Below, in pieces: positions 60,013 to 64,000 of a stretch of 64,000 nt of DNA. A model generated the notes under the pieces. It was not told where the DNA came from, made no database searches, and worked only from the letters and a program-made list of their open reading frames with translations. The DNA comes from Nematostella vectensis (Eukaryota; Cnidaria; Anthozoa; Actiniaria; Edwardsiidae), in assembly GCF_932526225.1 (NCBI RefSeq), contig NC_064036.1, positions 4,967,519-5,031,518 of the forward strand, given 5' to 3'. Made by a program: the position numbers and the translations under genes. Numbering within the stretch: position 1 is the first letter of the stretch; each line of letters starts with the position of its first letter.

Positions 60013-62392
60013 ATGTCGACCATGCTTTCGTCGTCGATCTTCAGGTCCGGTCCACAGAGTGCTTACCAAAGATACTTTCTGTTCGATTCCGAAGATGAGA
60101 AAGTAAGTAACAGATTGAGAGTGGTACTTGAAGTGCCGTTCTGATGTGAGAGGGACTTTGTTGAAAGAGAAAACTTTACTTCTATGTTATGATGACCGGG
60201 CGATCATGCCGTTATGTCCCGATGCCGTTCAAAGTGCATTCTTTTCGGAAGCATTTCTAAAAAGCTGTTGCATGGTATATTTGCGTAGCGCGTTAAAATC
60301 ATACCTGTGCTATACACACGGTAAATATCGATCCGTGATGTTTGCCCTGTTTGTTACTGACGCCGGACGCTAATTTGTTGTCGATGCAGTTGCATCAGCA
60401 GATAAGATTAGAAAGAAATAATCGCGATTCTCCAAAAATCAGTAATCGCCCGTCTCTAACTCCCACAGAAGATGCAATCTTTTGACAACGAATCATTATA
60501 CTTTAGAAAGCTGCTAGAATTTTTTTTCGTGTAACCGCAACTAAATCGATCCCGCCTGTTGATGTATAACTTTTGAGTCATTGACTAGGAAAATGAATAC
60601 CAAGCCATGGACACCGTTGACCCGGGCAATGCTCCACCGAGCGAACCTGCAGCCAAACACTAGTTGTGCACGTACCACGAAGACAACGCGAATTAAGCGA
60701 CCTTCGCGGCGCACAAGAGCTCTTAAGATTTTTTATCCTCTATATTTGACAGCACCGTCTAATAATACTTCTATGTGGGTTTTTATTAATTAGCAGTTAG
60801 TTCAATTACTCTACTGAATTCAGTATTCCACAGGGGTCATTTGCTTAGATTCTAGTATATCTATCCTATAAGACACACTTAAAATATTTGTTATTTTCAT
60901 GCGTCACGTATTAAGTAGGCATCCTATCCGTTCAATCTTTGTACACTGTACAAACGTTTGACTAATCGCCTTAGAAAGATATCGCAGCCGAGGCTAGTCC
61001 AGTGTCATATCTAGATGTGTTTTGTACGTGGATCTACTTCTTCACTGTCTAATCACACTTGACCGCTGCACAAGGGTAAATGTCGAGGTCTCCGTAAAAG
61101 ATGTTTCGGTTTTTCGCATTTCCTCGTCTTACTTTATCCTTGTAGCGATATTCCAAGGTCGCAGAGGTAACGTGAGCTGCCTCCGGAAGTCTCTCTACTC
61201 CTCTTTGCCTACCGACCTACGGGACGTTGTGTTATTTTTATCAACAAGTGCTAAGGACACAGACTGATTCGTCGATCCTAAATCCTTAGGAGTTTGACTC
61301 CCTGGTGAGCGGCTTTCTGGGATTGTGATAAGGACCTCAGAGATGCTGTGTTTTATTTTGTGGGGTTATTTGAATTGCACTGAGTAAAAAAGTAATAGAA
61401 AGCAGTTCTGGGACTTTAACATTTCCGTAAGGGCATAGGCCAAGCAAGTTAGGACATGAGTTTTGGATTTGGGTTTTCCCCGTTTCATCTCAAAATTTGT
61501 TTTAGTATAGAACCACGGGCTATAGGATTGTCATTCAACCAAAAACAGTGCATTTCGAGAACCAGCCGTTACCTTCATATTGATTTGATGTTTTTTTTTA
61601 TAAGATCTACGATGTAGAGGGCGGGCATAGCACCTCTGACATGTGCGATAAGTGCGATATCATTAACAAGAACAGAAGTGTGCCTTGCATAAGACTCCGT
61701 TGAGTGTTGTGTTGTCATTTCGCTTTTTAAAGAGTTAGGTCTAGTCTTGTTAAGTAGTGTGACTGATACCCTCAGCCCTCCCCTTTCTCATCCTCTAGGT
61801 GTGCTTTCTGGCCATTCTTATACAATTACCTGCTCGTAAAAGGAACGTAACCAGACATTAGCGCGTAATTACTTACTGATTTGCCTGTTACTTAGCGTTT
61901 TTATTGCAAATTGGCAAACGTTCTTCAGCATTCCTTGATAAACTAGCATAGCTCATACGATAACTGATACAGAAGCACTTTGGCGAAAACGTCTAATTTT
62001 TCAAGGTGCGTGATTTCGTAAAAATGCTATGTGTTAGGTTGTTCTCGAAAATGTTATCATTATGAGTAATAGATTTATTACATCTAACACGATCGTTCCG
62101 CTTATAGCACATATTACGCAACTCCTCGTCCTCCTCTGAACCGTTGGATTTATACGAGCAGTTCAGCAGTTCCCTAGACAGTTCCCCGCAGAGCGAGACA
62201 TTCAGCGACCACCTCCCTTGGTCTGTCAATGAGTATGGTTCCGACGACGACATTTCCAGCCTCGCGGCATCATTACAAAACTCGCTACTTCTACAACAGA
62301 GACCGATCAGAAAAAAGCCCAAGAGACCCCCTGAGGGGTATTTATGTCATCTTTGCTTCTGCAAGGGACACTACATCAAGGATTGTCCACAG
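60013..62392 (+). CDS. ZCCHC24: ZCCHC24-like zinc-knuckle protein, first two exons, 3' part outside window
   Basis: Exon 60013-60102 (phase 0, donor GTAAGT) joins exon 62108-62392 (acceptor CTTATAG, donor GTATGT), giving 125 residues. The N-terminal part is Ser-rich and acidic, as in the vertebrate family. The end carries KRPPEGYLCHLCFCKGHYIKDCPQ-type sequence (shown here by its CX2CX4HX4C knuckle: CHLC, GH, KDC), the hallmark of ZCCHC24. In that family a larger cysteine-pair zinc domain follows, which must be in exons beyond 64000. ZCCHC24-type proteins are probably RNA-binding. The start is inferred; an alternative terminal exon may exist at 60589-60663. Confidence 0.75.
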
Positions 62393-64000
62393 GTATGTCT
62401 GAGGTTATTTGGATAGCAAACGGTTGGCTCAAGGTTGGCTCGAGTTTCTACTTGTTTCATGATTTGACAGCTGATACTTCACAGGTCTTTTTCCCACAAG
62501 AAGGGAGGGGCGGGGTAACTAGAGTATCCTCAAGGACTTTATGGGGAGCAAACGATGAACACAAATTGTTTCTGAGCCTTGCATGAGCTACTTTTATTTT
62601 TCACTTGTGCCAAAACCTATGAATCTTAGATATGTCGTACGCGCGCACAAGTATAGAATTTAAAAGCGCGATATAAAAGGGTTAGAAGTCGTTTGGTATA
62701 AGCTAATACTGACACATTTTATATATCTCTCCACGGGGTCTAGACTCTCAGAGCATTTTAAGCTCACCAGTACAAGCCAACAAAAAGCAGGATCACACAA
62801 ACTGAGTAGTCTTAAAAAAATAGTGCTAGTTGTTTGATCCCAAAGTGTGTGGAGCGAAATTTCTTGTCAAAGGATTCCCTGCTCAATCAGAAAATGTCTT
62901 GGAAATGAATATATGTTGACATAGTCAGTGCCTGAAACTGTCAATTCAGATCCAGGGTAGTACCTTTGGGCCTGATAACACTTGGAAGGAGCCGCCTGTG
63001 CTCTGAGACCCCTGTGGTTCGGATATGCGTCTTTTGGAGCAGAAATTCTTGTCCACGTGCCAGATCGCATTAATGATTTTTGGGCAAACACAAGAGGGCA
63101 GACAGGTTAATTACGTTTTCAATCCACTACACTCACGCGATTTTGTGAATGGTTCCCCGCCAACGTATTGATGTGAAGGACCATTATTTCTTTCAATTGT
63201 CTACGGTTTTTCAAAGAATCCTTGAATTTGTCTGAAGTGTCTGCTTTGATAAGAGATCAAATTCATCTTGTCATATGGGATGTTTTCTAACGCGACTCTT
63301 CTGCGGGGGACATCAGTCACCACAAGCCGAATAAACAATACAAAAACAGATGGAAAAATGTATTACCCTGAACAGGTCATATGCCTTCAAGGTACAAAAC
63401 GCAACAATGAATAAAAACAACCATAAATTAAATAATACAAGCAAAAGACTAGACGAAATTGTATAGGATTCCATTTGTGACATTGGCATATTGTTGCTGA
63501 CGTATGCGATAAATTCTGGTACGGACTGTTTCCAATCACGAAGTTAGTCTTATAGTTTTAGGCTGAGCTAATTTTTTTATCCTTCTTGAAGTGATCTAAA
63601 CGATAAACTCCTTCTAGAAAGTAATAGTCCTAAAGTCATTAGTAATCAAGTGCGATTTGCCAAAACACTAAGAATATTTTTGTTGTGCACACGCCCCGTC
63701 GATGAATGAATCCCCCGCAAACTGTTGACAGCTCAGCTTTGCTTCTTGCCCATTGCGTTCGGCTGGATTCGATCCCAAAATAGATTTGTTTGGATTGAGT
63801 TGCATCCTCACGTATCTCAAGAAGAAGAAAAAACATTTAACGTTAAGAATCATTAAGCCCTTCAGGAAAGGTGTCTACAACGACCTTAAGTCAGGGAAAA
63901 TATTTAACTTATAAAGTAGTATGCACTCTTTTTGTTTTATTAGAACCTTATTTTACAACATTCAGGCTGAGATTTCCCCAAATTTTGAGAACATTCCAAA
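62393..64000. other. Probable intron of the ZCCHC24-like gene
   Basis: No further zinc-domain exon found. One minus-strand frame (62867-63091) is noted separately; other frames look random. Confidence 0.4.
62867..63091 (-). CDS. Possible small protein or exon, unrecognised
   Basis: Up to 74 aa ending in a TGA at 62867; a start at 63066 would give 67 aa. Residues are varied and polar (for example SAPKDAYPNHRGL and GTDYVNIYSFPRHF), looking more coding than neighbouring frames, but there is no signal peptide, motif or clear splice support. Could be an exon of a gene on the opposite strand or chance. Confidence 0.25.
   Translation of the reverse strand: MFAQKSLMRSGTWTRISAPKDAYPNHRGLRAQAAPSKCYQAQRYYPGSELTVSGTDYVNIYSFPRHFLIEQGIL

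Overview
The window looks like nuclear DNA of a cnidarian, most likely an anthozoan such as a sea anemone. This is inferred from four things: intron-rich animal genes with canonical splice sites, secreted-protein families common in cnidarians, an endogenous Polinton-like virus fragment, and many short hairpin (MITE-like) repeats with long poly-C/G runs. No search could be run, so family names rest on motifs read by eye and exon chains rest on splice-site phase.

Layout. 1-3155: remnant of a Polinton/adinto-like double-stranded DNA virus. On the minus strand it has a frameshifted major capsid gene, a packaging ATPase and a third gene cut by the window edge. On the plus strand it has a broken accessory gene followed by tandem repeats. 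3327-6869 (+): the last six exons of an M13 (neprilysin/ECE-type) metallopeptidase; its 5' exons are not in the window, so the virus remnant probably sits in one of its introns. 7160-7570 (+): a free-standing proprotein-convertase prodomain with a signal peptide. 10672-17793 (+): a complete three-exon furin/kexin-type convertase. 22661-23785 (+): an intronless rhodopsin-class GPCR. 24795-27045 (+): a dead 5'-truncated non-LTR retrotransposon lying between the arms of a 63-bp inverted repeat. 29745-31481 (+): a three-exon gene for a 65-aa secreted peptide with a new-looking six-cysteine pattern. 33193-37171 (-): an N-myristoylated adenylate-kinase-like protein with an altered P-loop. 38259-49067 (-): an 11-exon secreted GH116-like protein carrying MANSC-like and PAN-like modules. 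43432-43513 (+): tRNA-Ser(GCT) in one of its introns. 50433-51833 (+): a small secreted protein that is little more than a MANSC domain, divergent from the GH116-like gene. 55107-57197 (+): a secreted fibrinogen-related-type protein. 57688-58125 (-): a pseudogene with two in-frame stops. 60013-62392 (+): the first exons of a ZCCHC24-like zinc-knuckle gene.

How they fit together. Most of the genes are secretory or extracellular: two proteolytic processing families (M13 and convertase), a candidate convertase inhibitor, a peptide with a dibasic-free acidic pro-region, and MANSC/PAN/fibrinogen-type modules. The strongest candidates for undescribed biology are the six-cysteine peptide gene, the MANSC-PAN-GH116 architecture that appears to lack the GH116 nucleophile, and the prodomain-only gene 3 kb upstream of its full-length paralogue. 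The rest is introns and repeat-rich intergenic DNA.
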